From Solirubrobacterales bacterium (GTDB lineage Bacteria; Actinomycetota; Thermoleophilia; Solirubrobacterales; 70-9), in assembly GCA_025936755.1 (NCBI GenBank), contig JAICSS010000009.1, positions 1 through 64,000 of the forward strand: a DNA stretch of 64,000 nt. Direction: 5' to 3'. The translations under genes and the position numbers were made by a program. Shown in pieces: positions 51,506-60,560 of this stretch. The notes under the pieces are model-generated. The model was not told the origin of the DNA. It was given only the letters and a program-made list of their open reading frames with translations, and ran no database searches. Numbering within the stretch: the stretch's first letter is position 1; every line of letters begins with the position of its first letter.

Positions 51506-51524
51506 ATATATCGCTTCGATATAT
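51506..51524. promoter_or_regulatory. PadR-type operator
   Basis: Perfect palindrome ATATATCG-CTT-CGATATAT, 12 bp upstream of the padR ATG, in DNA that is otherwise GC-rich. Confidence 0.8.
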
Positions 51525-51598
51525 CTGCAAGTGTGGTCTTCATCACTTATGGTCAGCGGTCCGCGTTCGAACAGCAACCAGCGAGGAGGGAGTCCGAG

Positions 51599-51835
51599 AT
51601 GTCGCTTGACCAGAGCAAGGTCGGCCGGGTCGTGGCCGAACAGATGGAGGCGATCGAGAACGACTACGGAGAGGACTGCGAAATCGGCGATGTCTGCACG
51701 ATCGTCGAGGTGGTCGGGCCGCACGGCTCGCACGTGCGGGTGCGGAGCAGCGACATGCGTCCCCACAGCGGGCTCGGGCTGATCCGGATGGCCGAACAGG
51801 CGATGCTCGGCAACCTCGGGGGCGCGGCCGAGTAG
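51599..51835 (+). CDS. Small hypothetical protein
   Basis: 78 residues. Helical start (DQSKVGRVVAEQMEAIENDYG) then a beta part (EIGDVCTIVEVVGPHGSHVRVRSS) and a helical end. ATG at 51599 with an excellent site (GAGGAGGG, spacing about 8). Two cysteines (EDCEIGDVC). Lies 30 bp before lysC on the same strand and may share its transcript, and is divergent from padR. No family recognised. Confidence 0.7.
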   Translation: MSLDQSKVGRVVAEQMEAIENDYGEDCEIGDVCTIVEVVGPHGSHVRVRSSDMRPHSGLGLIRMAEQAMLGNLGGAAE

Positions 51836-51865
51836 CGAGGCTTTGCCGACTATCCTCAGACCTCG

Positions 51866-53155
51866 ATGACTGGGGATGGTTCCGACATCGTCGTGATGAA
51901 GTTCGGCGGCACCTCCGTCGCCGGCGCCGAGCAGATCAAGCGCGCCGCGGGGCGAATCGTCGCCGCCCGCGAGGCGGGCAACAGGGTGGTCGCCGTGCTC
52001 TCGGCCCGGGGCAAGACGACCGACGAACTGGTCGAGCAGGCGCACGAGATCTCCGAGCGCCCGGTCGCCCGCGAGATGGACATGCTGCTCTCGACCGGGG
52101 AGCGGATCTCCTGCGCCCTCTGCGCGATGGCGATCCACGACATGGGCCACCAGGCGATCTCGCTGACCGGCTCCCAGGCCGGGATCGTCACCGACTCCTC
52201 CCACACCAAGGCGCGGATCATCGACGTCCGCGCCGACCGCATCTCCGAGGCGCTGCAGCAGGACCGGATCGTCCTCGTCGCCGGCTTCCAGGGCGTCTCC
52301 ACCGACAGCCGCGACGTCACCACGCTGGGCCGCGGCGGCTCCGACACCACCGCGGTGGCGCTGGCGGCGGCGCTCCGGGCCAGCGTCTGCGAGATCTACA
52401 CCGACGTCTCGGGCGTCTACAGCGCCGACCCGCGGATCGTCCCCGACGCCCACAAGCTCGACCGCGTCTCCTTCGAGGAGATGCTCGAGATGTCGGCCTC
52501 CGGCGCCGGGGTCCTGCAGCTGCGCTCGGTCGAGTACGCGCGGAACCACGGGGTGAGGATCCACTGCCGCAGCAGCTTCGAGGACGGTCCCGGTACCCTC
52601 GTCGTCTCAGAGGAAGAGACCATGGAGAACCCTTTCGTAACCGCAGTCACGCATTCCGACTCCGAGGCGCGGGTCACCCTCTCGGGCCTGCGCGACGAGC
52701 CCGGCGTCGCCGGCCGCGTCTTCGGCGCCCTCGCCGACGCCAACGTCAACGTCGACGTGATCATCCAGAACGAGCCGGTGGGCGACGACGAGCTCGCCGA
52801 CCTCTCCTTCACCGTCGACCGCTCCGACCTGACGACGGCGAAGGACACGATCGCCGCCCTCGGCGACGTCTCGCTCCAGGTCCTGACCGACGAGCAGATC
52901 GGCAAGGTCTCGATCGTCGGCGCCGGCATGCGCTCGCACCCGGGCGTCGCCGCCAAGGTCTTCCAGGTCCTCGGCGAGGAGCGGATCAACATCGAGATGA
53001 TCTCCACCTCGCCGATCAAGATCTCGTGCGTCATCGCCGCCGACCGCGTCGCCGACGCGGTCAACGTCCTCCACAAGACCTTCGAGCTGGGCGAGGACGC
53101 CGTCCAGCCCGAGGACCCGACCGGCCCCGGCCACCGGCCGACGGTCGCCGGCTGA
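51866..53155 (+). CDS. lysC: Aspartate kinase
   Basis: 429 residues. Kinase domain with KFGGTSV at 12-18 and [16 protein letters not shown]; two C-terminal ACT domains (from ~270) for lysine/threonine feedback. A second start at Met253 (52622), preceded by AGAGGAAGAG, would yield the free beta (ACT) subunit, as known for Corynebacterium and Bacillus. First committed step to lysine, threonine and methionine. Followed by asd. Confidence 0.95.
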   Translation: MTGDGSDIVVMKFGGTSVAGAEQIKRAAGRIVAAREAGNRVVAVLSARGKTTDELVEQAHEISERPVAREMDMLLSTGERISCALCAMAIHDMGHQAISLTGSQAGIVTDSSHTKARIIDVRADRISEALQQDRIVLVAGFQGVSTDSRDVTTLGRGGSDTTAVALAAALRASVCEIYTDVSGVYSADPRIVPDAHKLDRVSFEEMLEMSASGAGVLQLRSVEYARNHGVRIHCRSSFEDGPGTLVVSEEETMENPFVTAVTHSDSEARVTLSGLRDEPGVAGRVFGALADANVNVDVIIQNEPVGDDELADLSFTVDRSDLTTAKDTIAALGDVSLQVLTDEQIGKVSIVGAGMRSHPGVAAKVFQVLGEERINIEMISTSPIKISCVIAADRVADAVNVLHKTFELGEDAVQPEDPTGPGHRPTVAG

Positions 53156-53171
53156 AGCGGCCGCCCAAACC

Positions 53172-54209
53172 ATGGCCGGCGACGGATACAGGGTCGGAGT
53201 GCTGGGCGCGACGGGGCTCGTCGGCTCGACGATCCTCGAGCTGCTGGCCGAGCGCGACTTCCCGCTCGCCGAGCTGCGACCGCTGGCCTCCGAGCGCTCG
53301 GCCGGCAAGCAGATCGAGTGGGGGAGCAAGTCGCTGACGGTGCAGGAGGTGAGCGAGGACTCGATCCAGGGGCTGGACCTCGTCCTCTCCTCGGCCGGCG
53401 GCTCGGTCAGCGCCGAGTGGACGCCGAAGATCGTCGCGGCGGGGGCGACCGTGGTCGACAACACCAGCTACTGGCGCATGCACGACGACGTCCCCCTCGT
53501 CGTCTCCGAGGTCAACCCCGACGCCCTCGAGGGCCACGAGGGGATCGTCGCCAACCCGAACTGCTCGACGATGCAGATGGTCGTCGCCCTGAAACCGCTC
53601 TACGACGCCGCCGGGATCGAGCGCCTGGTGATCTCCACCTACCAGGCGGTCTCCGGAACCGGTAAGGCGGCGATCGACGCCCTGCGCGCGGAGGCGCGGG
53701 CGGCGGTCGGCGGCTCCGACGTCCCCAAGCCGGAGATCTACCCGCACCAGATCGCCTTCAACGTGCTCGCGCAGGCGGGCAGCTTCGCCGACGGCGACGA
53801 CCACACCGACGAGGAGCGCAAGCTGATCAACGAGACCCGCAAGATCCTCGGCGACCCGGAGATCAGGGTCAGCGCCACCTGCGTGCGGGTCCCGGTCGTG
53901 ACTGGGCACTCGGAGGCGGTCAACGTCGAAACGCGGGAGCCGCTCGAGCCCGAGCAGGCTCGCGAGCTGCTGGCCGCGGCGCCCGGCGTCACCGTCGTCG
54001 ACGATCCCGGCGCCGGGCGCTACCCGATGGCGCTCGAGGCCGCCGGCAAGGACGACGTCTTCGTCGGCCGCATCCGCCGCGACGCGGGCAACGAGCGGGC
54101 GCTGGACCTGTGGGTCGTCTCCGACAACCTGCGCAAGGGCGCCGCCACCAACGCCGTCCAACTGGCGGAGCTGCTGGCCGGCCGCGGGCTCCTGGGCAAC
54201 CAGGGCTAG
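53172..54209 (+). CDS. asd: Aspartate-semialdehyde dehydrogenase
   Basis: 345 residues. NADP motif GATGLVGSTIL at the start, catalytic Cys131 in ANPNCSTMQ, and the C-terminal dimer motif (RVPVVTGHSEAVNVE, with the substrate Arg/His). Reduces aspartyl phosphate from LysC. ATG at 53172, 16 bp after lysC. Confidence 0.96.
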   Translation: MAGDGYRVGVLGATGLVGSTILELLAERDFPLAELRPLASERSAGKQIEWGSKSLTVQEVSEDSIQGLDLVLSSAGGSVSAEWTPKIVAAGATVVDNTSYWRMHDDVPLVVSEVNPDALEGHEGIVANPNCSTMQMVVALKPLYDAAGIERLVISTYQAVSGTGKAAIDALRAEARAAVGGSDVPKPEIYPHQIAFNVLAQAGSFADGDDHTDEERKLINETRKILGDPEIRVSATCVRVPVVTGHSEAVNVETREPLEPEQARELLAAAPGVTVVDDPGAGRYPMALEAAGKDDVFVGRIRRDAGNERALDLWVVSDNLRKGAATNAVQLAELLAGRGLLGNQG

Positions 54210-54210
54210 C

Positions 54211-55407
54211 GTGGGCCTCACCTTCGCCGAGGCCCTGCTGCTGTTCGGGGGGCTCCTCGCCGTCGTCGCCGCGCTCTCGGGGGTGATCAAGGGGACGGTC
54301 CTCTCCGCCTCGGTCCTCTCTGTCCTCCTCGGCTTCGCGCTCGCCCTCGCCGGGGTCGTCGACGTCAAGGCCACCGAGGAGGGGGTCGTCGAGCTGGTCG
54401 AGCTGGCGCTGATCCTCACCCTCTTCTCCGACGGGATGTTCGTCGAGCGGGAGCTGCTGCGCAGCCACTGGGGGCCGACGGCCAGGGCGCTGATCATCGC
54501 GATGCCGATCACGATGGGGATGCTCGCCCTGGCGGCGAAGCTGCTCTTCCCCGACCTCGGCTGGGCCGAGGCGTTCCTGCTGGCGGCGGTGCTCTCGCCG
54601 ACCGACCCGGTCGTCACCTCCGCCGTCGTCACCTCGCGCCTGGTCCCGAGCAAGGTCCGCCACACGCTCAACCTCGAGTCCGGCCTCAACGACGGGCTGG
54701 CGCTGCCGTTCGTCCTCTTCTTCCTCGTGCTGGCATCTCCGGGCGGCGACGCCGGCGCCGAAGCGCTGAAGCTGGTCGGCGAGGCCGCGGTCGGAGCGGC
54801 GATCGGGGTCGCGCTCGGGGTCGCGGCGGGACGGTTGCACCACGTCCTTCCCAGCGGCGGCATCACCCCCCGCTACGAGGGGATCTATGCCGTCGGTTTC
54901 GCCCTCTTCGCTTTCGGCCTCGCCGAAGTGACGATCGGCAACGGCCTCATCGCCGCCTTCGTCTGCGGGATCGCGATGGGCGTGAGCGAGCGCGAAGTGC
55001 CGCAGGGGTTCGAGGAGTTCGCCGAGAACGCCAGCGCCATCCTCCAGATCCTGACCTTCTTCGTCTTCGGCGCCCTGATCTACGCCACCGGCTTCCACTA
55101 CGACGTGCCGCCGCTCGTCCTCTTCGTCCTCTTCGCCCTGCTCGTCGCCCGCCCGGTGGCGGTGATGATCTCCTTCCTGCGGACCGGGATCCCGCAGTCG
55201 GAGAAGCTGTTCATGGCCTGGTTCGGCCCCAAGGGGGTGGCCTCGATGCTGTTCGCCCTCTTCGTCTTCAAATCCGACGTCGGCGGCAAGGACCTGATCT
55301 TCGACGTCGCCGCGATCGCGATCATCGCCTCGATCGTCGCCCACGGCCTCACCGACACCGTCGGCGCGAGGTGGCTCGCCCGCCGGGTGGGGCTTAACGG
55401 CGGATAG
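54211..55407 (+). CDS. CPA1-type Na+/H+ antiporter (NhaP-like)
   Basis: 398 residues, 12 TM helices; the LLAAVLSPTDPVVTSAVV motif with T-D-P, and the NLESGLNDGLALP motif, carry the two acidic transport residues of CPA1. No cytoplasmic CNBD or RCK domain. GTG start one base after the asd stop; its stop abuts the convergent sdhE gene. Confidence 0.92.
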   Translation: MGLTFAEALLLFGGLLAVVAALSGVIKGTVLSASVLSVLLGFALALAGVVDVKATEEGVVELVELALILTLFSDGMFVERELLRSHWGPTARALIIAMPITMGMLALAAKLLFPDLGWAEAFLLAAVLSPTDPVVTSAVVTSRLVPSKVRHTLNLESGLNDGLALPFVLFFLVLASPGGDAGAEALKLVGEAAVGAAIGVALGVAAGRLHHVLPSGGITPRYEGIYAVGFALFAFGLAEVTIGNGLIAAFVCGIAMGVSEREVPQGFEEFAENASAILQILTFFVFGALIYATGFHYDVPPLVLFVLFALLVARPVAVMISFLRTGIPQSEKLFMAWFGPKGVASMLFALFVFKSDVGGKDLIFDVAAIAIIASIVAHGLTDTVGARWLARRVGLNGG

Positions 55408-56319
55408 CTAGGCCGGGGCGCCGGCGGTGAGCCGCTCTTCGACCCAGCGGGTGGAGGCGATGTGCTTGCCCATCCCCAGGTCCTTCGGCTCGGCGCCGAG
55501 GGCGAGGCCGACCAGCTGCGGCAGGTGGAGGACGGCGAGGCCGAGGTCGCGGTTGACGACCTTGGCCGCCTCCGGCTGCTGCATGTCCAGGTTCAGGTGG
55601 CAGAGCGGGCAGGGGGTGACGAGGCAGTCGGCGCCGGCGTCGATCGCGTCGCCGACGTGGGTGCCGGCCTGGCGCAGCGAGGTGTCGCGGTTCATCGTCA
55701 CCACCGGAAAGCCGCAGCACTTGCGCGCCCCGTCGTACTCGACGACCGTTCCGCCGAGCGCCTCGATCACCTGCTCGAGGTAGACGTCGCGGTCGGGGAA
55801 CTCGCCGTAGCCGAGCCGTTCCTTCGGCCGCACGATGTAGCAGCCGTAGAAGGGCCCGACGCGGAGGCCGCTGAGGGGGCGGACGACCTGCTCCTTGAGA
55901 CGATCGAGCCCATAGTCCTCGACCAGCAGCCAGAGGAAGTTTTTGTTGGTGAACCCGTCCTTGCCCTTCTCGTAGGCGAGGCCTTGGCCGGAGAGGGTTT
56001 CGTTGATGTGGGCGCGGTAGGCGGAGTCGGCGTCCAGCCGCTGCTGGCACTCGGACTGGGCGCCCTGGCAGGTCGAGCAGATGTTCATCATCGCCAGGCC
56101 GGTCTGCTGGGCCAGCGCGAAGGTCCGCGCGTTCAGGGTGTCGGCAAGCTCCTGGTTGTGCTCGGCGATGACGCCGGCGCCGCAGCAGTTCGCGCGGTCG
56201 AGTTCGACCAGCTCCCAGCCGAGCTTCTCGGCGACGATCGCCATCGAACCGTGCAGCTCGGGGGTGAAGCCACGCGAGACGCAGCCGGGCCAGTAGGCGA
56301 CTTTGATGTTCTCAGTCAT
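55408..56319 (-). CDS. Heterodisulfide-reductase-B-like subunit of type E succinate dehydrogenase (SdhE)
   Basis: 303 residues with two CCG domains: Cys13, Cys45-Cys46-Gly, C-x2-C near 81-84 and a second set around residue ~202 (RKCCGFPV) with CPLC. These bind a noncubane or [4Fe-4S] cluster as in HdrB. In type E SQRs this subunit replaces classical cytochrome b anchors. Third gene of sdhA-sdhB-sdhE; its ATG overlaps the sdhB stop by eight bases. No SdhC/D-like genes are present. Confidence 0.9.
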   Translation of the reverse strand: MTENIKVAYWPGCVSRGFTPELHGSMAIVAEKLGWELVELDRANCCGAGVIAEHNQELADTLNARTFALAQQTGLAMMNICSTCQGAQSECQQRLDADSAYRAHINETLSGQGLAYEKGKDGFTNKNFLWLLVEDYGLDRLKEQVVRPLSGLRVGPFYGCYIVRPKERLGYGEFPDRDVYLEQVIEALGGTVVEYDGARKCCGFPVVTMNRDTSLRQAGTHVGDAIDAGADCLVTPCPLCHLNLDMQQPEAAKVVNRDLGLAVLHLPQLVGLALGAEPKDLGMGKHIASTRWVEERLTAGAPA

Positions 56320-57496
56320 TGGTGACCTCCTCGGCCGCAGCGCCGTCGGGCTGGGCGTCGTCGCCCTCCTCGCCCCGGATGTACAGGTTCAGTTCCTCGC
56401 TGTGCTCCTCGGCGTGCGCGTAGATCGACTTGACGTCTCCCATTGCCTCTTTGGGGAGGCCATGGTGCAGGCCGGGGATCGCCTGGCGCAGCTTGACCTT
56501 GCGTTTGCGGAGGGGCCGCAGGATGGTCGGCAGGGACTTGATCGTTTCGGTCAAACCGCGCTTGCTCGGTTTCAGCTTGCCTTTGATGCCCGGCGCATAG
56601 GACTCCTGGACCAGCAGCGCCTCGTCCAGCAGGCCCTTCTTCTCGATCACCTTGACGAAGGCGATCTCGTGGTCGTGGCCGGCGTTGGGGTCTTCGATCC
56701 CCTCTTCGCCCGCCTTGCGGCGCAGGCGCATGATCTGGTCCATCGGCGCCACGCCCTTGGGGCAGGCGTCGATGCAGCTGAAGCAGTGGGTGCAGTCGTA
56801 GATTCCGTGCGGGTCGTCGGCGAGGTCATGGAGGCGCTCATGGGTCTCGGCGTCGCGCGGGTCGCCGACGAAGCGGTAGGCCTTGGCCAGCGCCGCCGGG
56901 CCGATGAAGCCGGGGTCGGCTTCCATCGAGAGGCAGGAGGAGACGCAGGCGCCGCACTGGATGCAGGCCATCGACTGGGTGATGTCGATCATCGACTCCG
57001 GCTCGACGACGTACTCGCGCTCGGGCGGCTCGCCGTGGGGCAGCAGCCACGGAGTGACGCGGCGGATCTTGGTCCAGTGCGTCGACTCCATGTCGGTGAT
57101 CAGGTCCTTGATCACGGGCATGTTCCCCATCGGTTCGATCACGATCGGGTTGCCGGCGCTGCCGAGGTCGGAGCCTTCGCCGCGGATCGGGCTGTCGGCG
57201 ACGGCGGCCGAGACGCCGGCGGCGCCGACCATCTTGTCGGCCTGCTCCTGCGCCTCGCCGATCTGGGTCTTGCAGCCGAGGGTCGACTGGCCGTTGACCT
57301 TCATCCCGCAGGAGCCGCAGATCGCGGCCCGGCAGGAGCAGCGGACGGCGAGCGAGCCGTCGTCGCGGTCCTTCGCCTGCAGCAGCCCGTCGAGGACCGA
57401 GAGCGAGGGGTCGAGGTCGACGTTGAATTCCTCCCAGTAGGGGCCCTCGCCGCTCTCGGGCTGGAACCGCCGGACTTTGATCGTGTAATCGGCCAT
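56312..57496 (-). CDS. sdhB: Succinate dehydrogenase/fumarate reductase iron-sulfur subunit
   Basis: 394 residues, longer than the usual ~250. N-terminal [2Fe-2S] ferredoxin domain ([17 protein letters not shown], then a fourth Cys), then [11 protein letters not shown] and [14 protein letters not shown] for the [4Fe-4S] and [3Fe-4S] centres, and a ~110-residue charged C-terminal extension. Passes electrons from SdhA to SdhE. ATG at 57496 shares one base with the sdhA stop. Confidence 0.94.
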   Translation of the reverse strand: MADYTIKVRRFQPESGEGPYWEEFNVDLDPSLSVLDGLLQAKDRDDGSLAVRCSCRAAICGSCGMKVNGQSTLGCKTQIGEAQEQADKMVGAAGVSAAVADSPIRGEGSDLGSAGNPIVIEPMGNMPVIKDLITDMESTHWTKIRRVTPWLLPHGEPPEREYVVEPESMIDITQSMACIQCGACVSSCLSMEADPGFIGPAALAKAYRFVGDPRDAETHERLHDLADDPHGIYDCTHCFSCIDACPKGVAPMDQIMRLRRKAGEEGIEDPNAGHDHEIAFVKVIEKKGLLDEALLVQESYAPGIKGKLKPSKRGLTETIKSLPTILRPLRKRKVKLRQAIPGLHHGLPKEAMGDVKSIYAHAEEHSEELNLYIRGEEGDDAQPDGAAAEEVTND

Positions 57497-59184
57497 TAGT
57501 AGGTCCTCTCTTGCGGTTCCCACTGGGTGATCGTGACCTCGGAGTAGGAGATCTCGGGGCCGTCGTCGGTCCGCTCGAGGTCGATGTGTTTGAGCCAGTC
57601 GGTGTCGTTGCGCTCCGGGAAGTCGGTGCGGTACTGGGCGCCGCGGCTCTCCTTGCGCTCCAGCGCCGCGACGCAGGTGCACTCGGCGTTGTCGAGCATG
57701 TACCCGAGCTCGATCGCTCCAAGCAGGTCCTGGTTGAAGACGCTGCCGTGGTCGTCGATGTAGGCGGTCTTCGCCTCCTCCTTCAGCCGTCTCACCGTCT
57801 CCAGGGCTTCGGTGATCCCGGCCTCGTCGCGGAAGACCGCGACTTTGGCGTCCATCGTCTGACCCAGCTCCAGTTTGATCTCGGAGATGCGGCGACCGGA
57901 TCCCTTCTCGCGGCTGATGATGTCGGCAACGAGGTTCTCCTCGTCCTCCAGAACCTGCTTGGAGGCGCGGGCGTAGTCGATCCGCTTGGCGCGGGCGGCG
58001 GCGTCGCGGCCGCTGCGCTTGCCGAAGATCAGGGTGTCGAGCAGGGAGTTGGCGCCGAGGCGGTTGCCGCCGTGGACGGAGACGCAGGCGGTCTCGCCGG
58101 CCGAGTAGAGGCCGGGGATGTCGGTGCGGCCGTCGACGTCGGTCTTGACCCCGCCCATCGTGTAGTGGTTGCCCGGCTTGATGTGGATCGGTTCGCGGGT
58201 GATGTCGACGCCGGCGAAGTCGCGGCCGACGAGGACGATCTCGCGCAGCGCCTCGTGCACGCGCTTTTTCGGCACGACCGTGATGTCGAGCGCGACGGTG
58301 CCGTCGGGGAAGCCGCGGCCCTCGTTGATCTCGGTCTGCTCGGCGCGGGAGACGACGTCGCGCGAGGCCAGCTCCATCTTGTTCGGCGCGTAGCGCTCCA
58401 TGAAGCGTTCGCCCTTGGCGTTGAGGAGATGGGCGCCCTCGCCGCGGGCGCCCTCGGTGATCAGGAAGCCCTTGCCCGCCAGCGTGGTCGGGTGGTACTG
58501 GATCATCTCCATGTCCATCAGCTTCGCTCCGGCCCGGTAGGCCATCGCGATCCCGTCGCCGGTGCAGATCAGGGCGTTGGTGGAGGGCTTCCAGACCATC
58601 CCGTTGCCGCCGGTGCAGAGGATCACCGACTTCGCCTGGAACAGCTCCACCTGACCGTCGGCGACGTTGCGGGTGACGACGCCGCAGCACTCGCCGTTCT
58701 CGTCGATCGCCAGGCTGCTGCAGAACCACTCCTCGTAGCGGGCGATCTGCTCGGAGTACTTCATCAGCTGCTCGTAGAGGACGTGCATGATCGCCTGGCC
58801 GGTGATGTCGGCGACGTAATAGGTGCGGGCGGCGGAGGCGCCGCCGAAGGCGCGGGTGCCGAGCTTGCCCTCCTCGTTGCGGTGGAAGGTGACGCCGAGG
58901 TGCTCGAGGTGGAGGATTTCCTCCGGCGCCTCGCGGGTCATGATTTCGACCGCGTCCTGATCTGAGAGGTAGTCGGAGCCCTTGATCGTGTCGAAGGCAT
59001 GGGACTCCCAGGAGTCGCCCGGGTTCAGCGCCGCGTTGATGCCGCCCTGGGCGGCGTTGGAATGGGAGCGGACCGGGTGAACCTTGCTGATGATTCCGAC
59101 CGACACGCCTTCCTCGGCGGCGGCGAGGGCGGCCCGCTGGCCGGCGAGCCCGGCCCCGATTACGAGAACGTCATGGGATGGCAC
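57496..59184 (-). CDS. sdhA: Succinate dehydrogenase/fumarate reductase flavoprotein subunit
   Basis: 562 residues. FAD motif [33 protein letters not shown] with the flavin-linking His region; the catalytic [20 protein letters not shown] and [32 protein letters not shown]. First gene of the operon. An 8-bp inverted repeat (59207-59230) lies upstream. TCA-cycle enzyme at the inner membrane face. Confidence 0.95.
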   Translation of the reverse strand: MPSHDVLVIGAGLAGQRAALAAAEEGVSVGIISKVHPVRSHSNAAQGGINAALNPGDSWESHAFDTIKGSDYLSDQDAVEIMTREAPEEILHLEHLGVTFHRNEEGKLGTRAFGGASAARTYYVADITGQAIMHVLYEQLMKYSEQIARYEEWFCSSLAIDENGECCGVVTRNVADGQVELFQAKSVILCTGGNGMVWKPSTNALICTGDGIAMAYRAGAKLMDMEMIQYHPTTLAGKGFLITEGARGEGAHLLNAKGERFMERYAPNKMELASRDVVSRAEQTEINEGRGFPDGTVALDITVVPKKRVHEALREIVLVGRDFAGVDITREPIHIKPGNHYTMGGVKTDVDGRTDIPGLYSAGETACVSVHGGNRLGANSLLDTLIFGKRSGRDAAARAKRIDYARASKQVLEDEENLVADIISREKGSGRRISEIKLELGQTMDAKVAVFRDEAGITEALETVRRLKEEAKTAYIDDHGSVFNQDLLGAIELGYMLDNAECTCVAALERKESRGAQYRTDFPERNDTDWLKHIDLERTDDGPEISYSEVTITQWEPQERTY

Positions 59185-59206
59185 GGGCGCGGATGCTATA
59201 GCGGAG

Positions 59207-59230
59207 AATCCCGATTGCGTAGTCGGGATT
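59207..59230. promoter_or_regulatory. Inverted repeat upstream of sdhA
   Basis: AATCCCGA (59207-59214) and TCGGGATT (59223-59230), perfect 8-bp arms, 23 bp before the sdhA start; a possible operator or leader hairpin. Confidence 0.45.
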
Positions 59231-59265
59231 CGTCACTTTGCAATTCGTCACGCTGGGCCGTGGTG

Positions 59266-59333
59266 GGGAGGCGAGGGTGCCCCTCCCCGGACAAACAGCG
59301 GGGAGGGTCCGGGGAGGGGCCCCCTCGCCTCCC
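59266..59333. repeat. Palindromic element E2, intergenic
   Basis: 27-bp arms 59266-59292 and 59307-59333 with one mismatch, around AAACAGCGGGGAGG. This is the longest palindrome here. It lies between the M28 3' end and the sdhA promoter, so it could end M28 transcription. Confidence 0.9.
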
Positions 59334-59351
59334 GCGCGGGCCGTCTGGCGG

Positions 59352-60527
59352 TTACAACCAGCGGCTGCCGAGCTGGCGGACTACGGCGTCGGAGAGGGCA
59401 ATCGCTCTTTGGAGAGTGGAGAAGTCGACGTTGGCGGCGGTGTCGTTGGGCCAGTGGTAGCGGCCCGGCTGCTTGTCGTCGGTGCAGCTGCAGAGGGCGA
59501 CGGTTTCGTAGCCGGCGGCTGCCGGCTCGAGGCCGTCGGTGCCGTTGTAGGTGCGGAGGTTGGGGTAGAGCCAGATCCCCAGCTCGGCGGCGACGCGGTC
59601 GACGAGGGCCAGGGCGCGCGGTGGGTAGTCGCGCATCTTCAGGAAGCCCTCTCCCCGCAGCGCCAGCAGGTGGGTGGCGCCGAGCGTCTCCAGGCAGAGG
59701 AAGAAGGTGCTCTCGCGCGGCAGCGAGTCGAAGTGGCGCTCGCCGTAGGCTTTGATCCCCTCGCTGAAGGACTCCTCCGAGCCGGTGGAGAGGAGGATCA
59801 CCCGGATTCCCTGCGGCGGCTCGGCGAGGAGGCGACGGGCGAGCTCGAGCAGCGCCACGACCGCGGTGCCGTTGTCGTTCGCCGCCGGCACCGGCTTGCG
59901 CAGGCCGATGTCGGCCATCGCCGCGACCGAGCCGAGGCCGAGGAGGAGGCCGAGCCTGGCGAGCAGCCGGCGGCCGCTGAGGGCGCCGAGCGCCGCCAGC
60001 ACCGGACCGCCGATCACCGGCGCCATCAGCGGCGGGCTGGTGTCGGTCTTCTCGGTCAGGCCGAGGCGAGCCGCGAGCTCCGGCAGCGCCGGGTGGAAGA
60101 CGAGGCCCGAGTGGGCGGCGTCGTGGTGGGCGATGAGGACGGCGGTGCGCTCGGCGCCCGGGTCGCCGAGCTCGCAGACGACGTTGTAGGTGGTGCGCCT
60201 GGGGAGGACCCGGCGCAGGCGCCGCCTCCCCGGCGGAAAGTCGTCGGCCATGCCGGCGGCGCCGGCGAGGCCGAGAAGAGCGCCCAGGAGCCGCCGGCCG
60301 CCCAGCGCCGCGAGGGCGCCGAGAGCGCCGAGGCCGGCCCCGATCCCGAGCGGCCACCAGTAGGTCCCGTGCGCGTCCTCGGCCTCGATCCGCGCCTCCG
60401 CCCCCAGCTCGGCGAGCTGCGCTACCAGCCACTCGGCCGCCTGCCGCTCGCCGTCGGAGGCGGACGGACGCTCGATCCGCTCCAGTTCCTCGAGCCGCTC
60501 CCGCAGCAAATCTGCCTCGCTCTGCAT
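59352..60527 (-). CDS. M28-family zinc aminopeptidase with inserted membrane segments
   Basis: 391 residues. The M28 metal ligands are seen as His/Asp in AHHDAAHSG, Asp in AANDNGTAVVALLELARRL, Glu-Glu in STGSEE and a late His (YHWPNDT). Unlike simple secreted M28 enzymes, two hydrophobic segments (about 58-90 and 170-205) are inserted, so it is probably membrane-bound. No signal peptide. Divergent from the M50 gene at 60561. Confidence 0.88.
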   Translation of the reverse strand: MQSEADLLRERLEELERIERPSASDGERQAAEWLVAQLAELGAEARIEAEDAHGTYWWPLGIGAGLGALGALAALGGRRLLGALLGLAGAAGMADDFPPGRRRLRRVLPRRTTYNVVCELGDPGAERTAVLIAHHDAAHSGLVFHPALPELAARLGLTEKTDTSPPLMAPVIGGPVLAALGALSGRRLLARLGLLLGLGSVAAMADIGLRKPVPAANDNGTAVVALLELARRLLAEPPQGIRVILLSTGSEESFSEGIKAYGERHFDSLPRESTFFLCLETLGATHLLALRGEGFLKMRDYPPRALALVDRVAAELGIWLYPNLRTYNGTDGLEPAAAGYETVALCSCTDDKQPGRYHWPNDTAANVDFSTLQRAIALSDAVVRQLGSRWL

Positions 60528-60560
60528 CCGGAGAGGAAGCTAGCCGCTTACCATGGGCGG

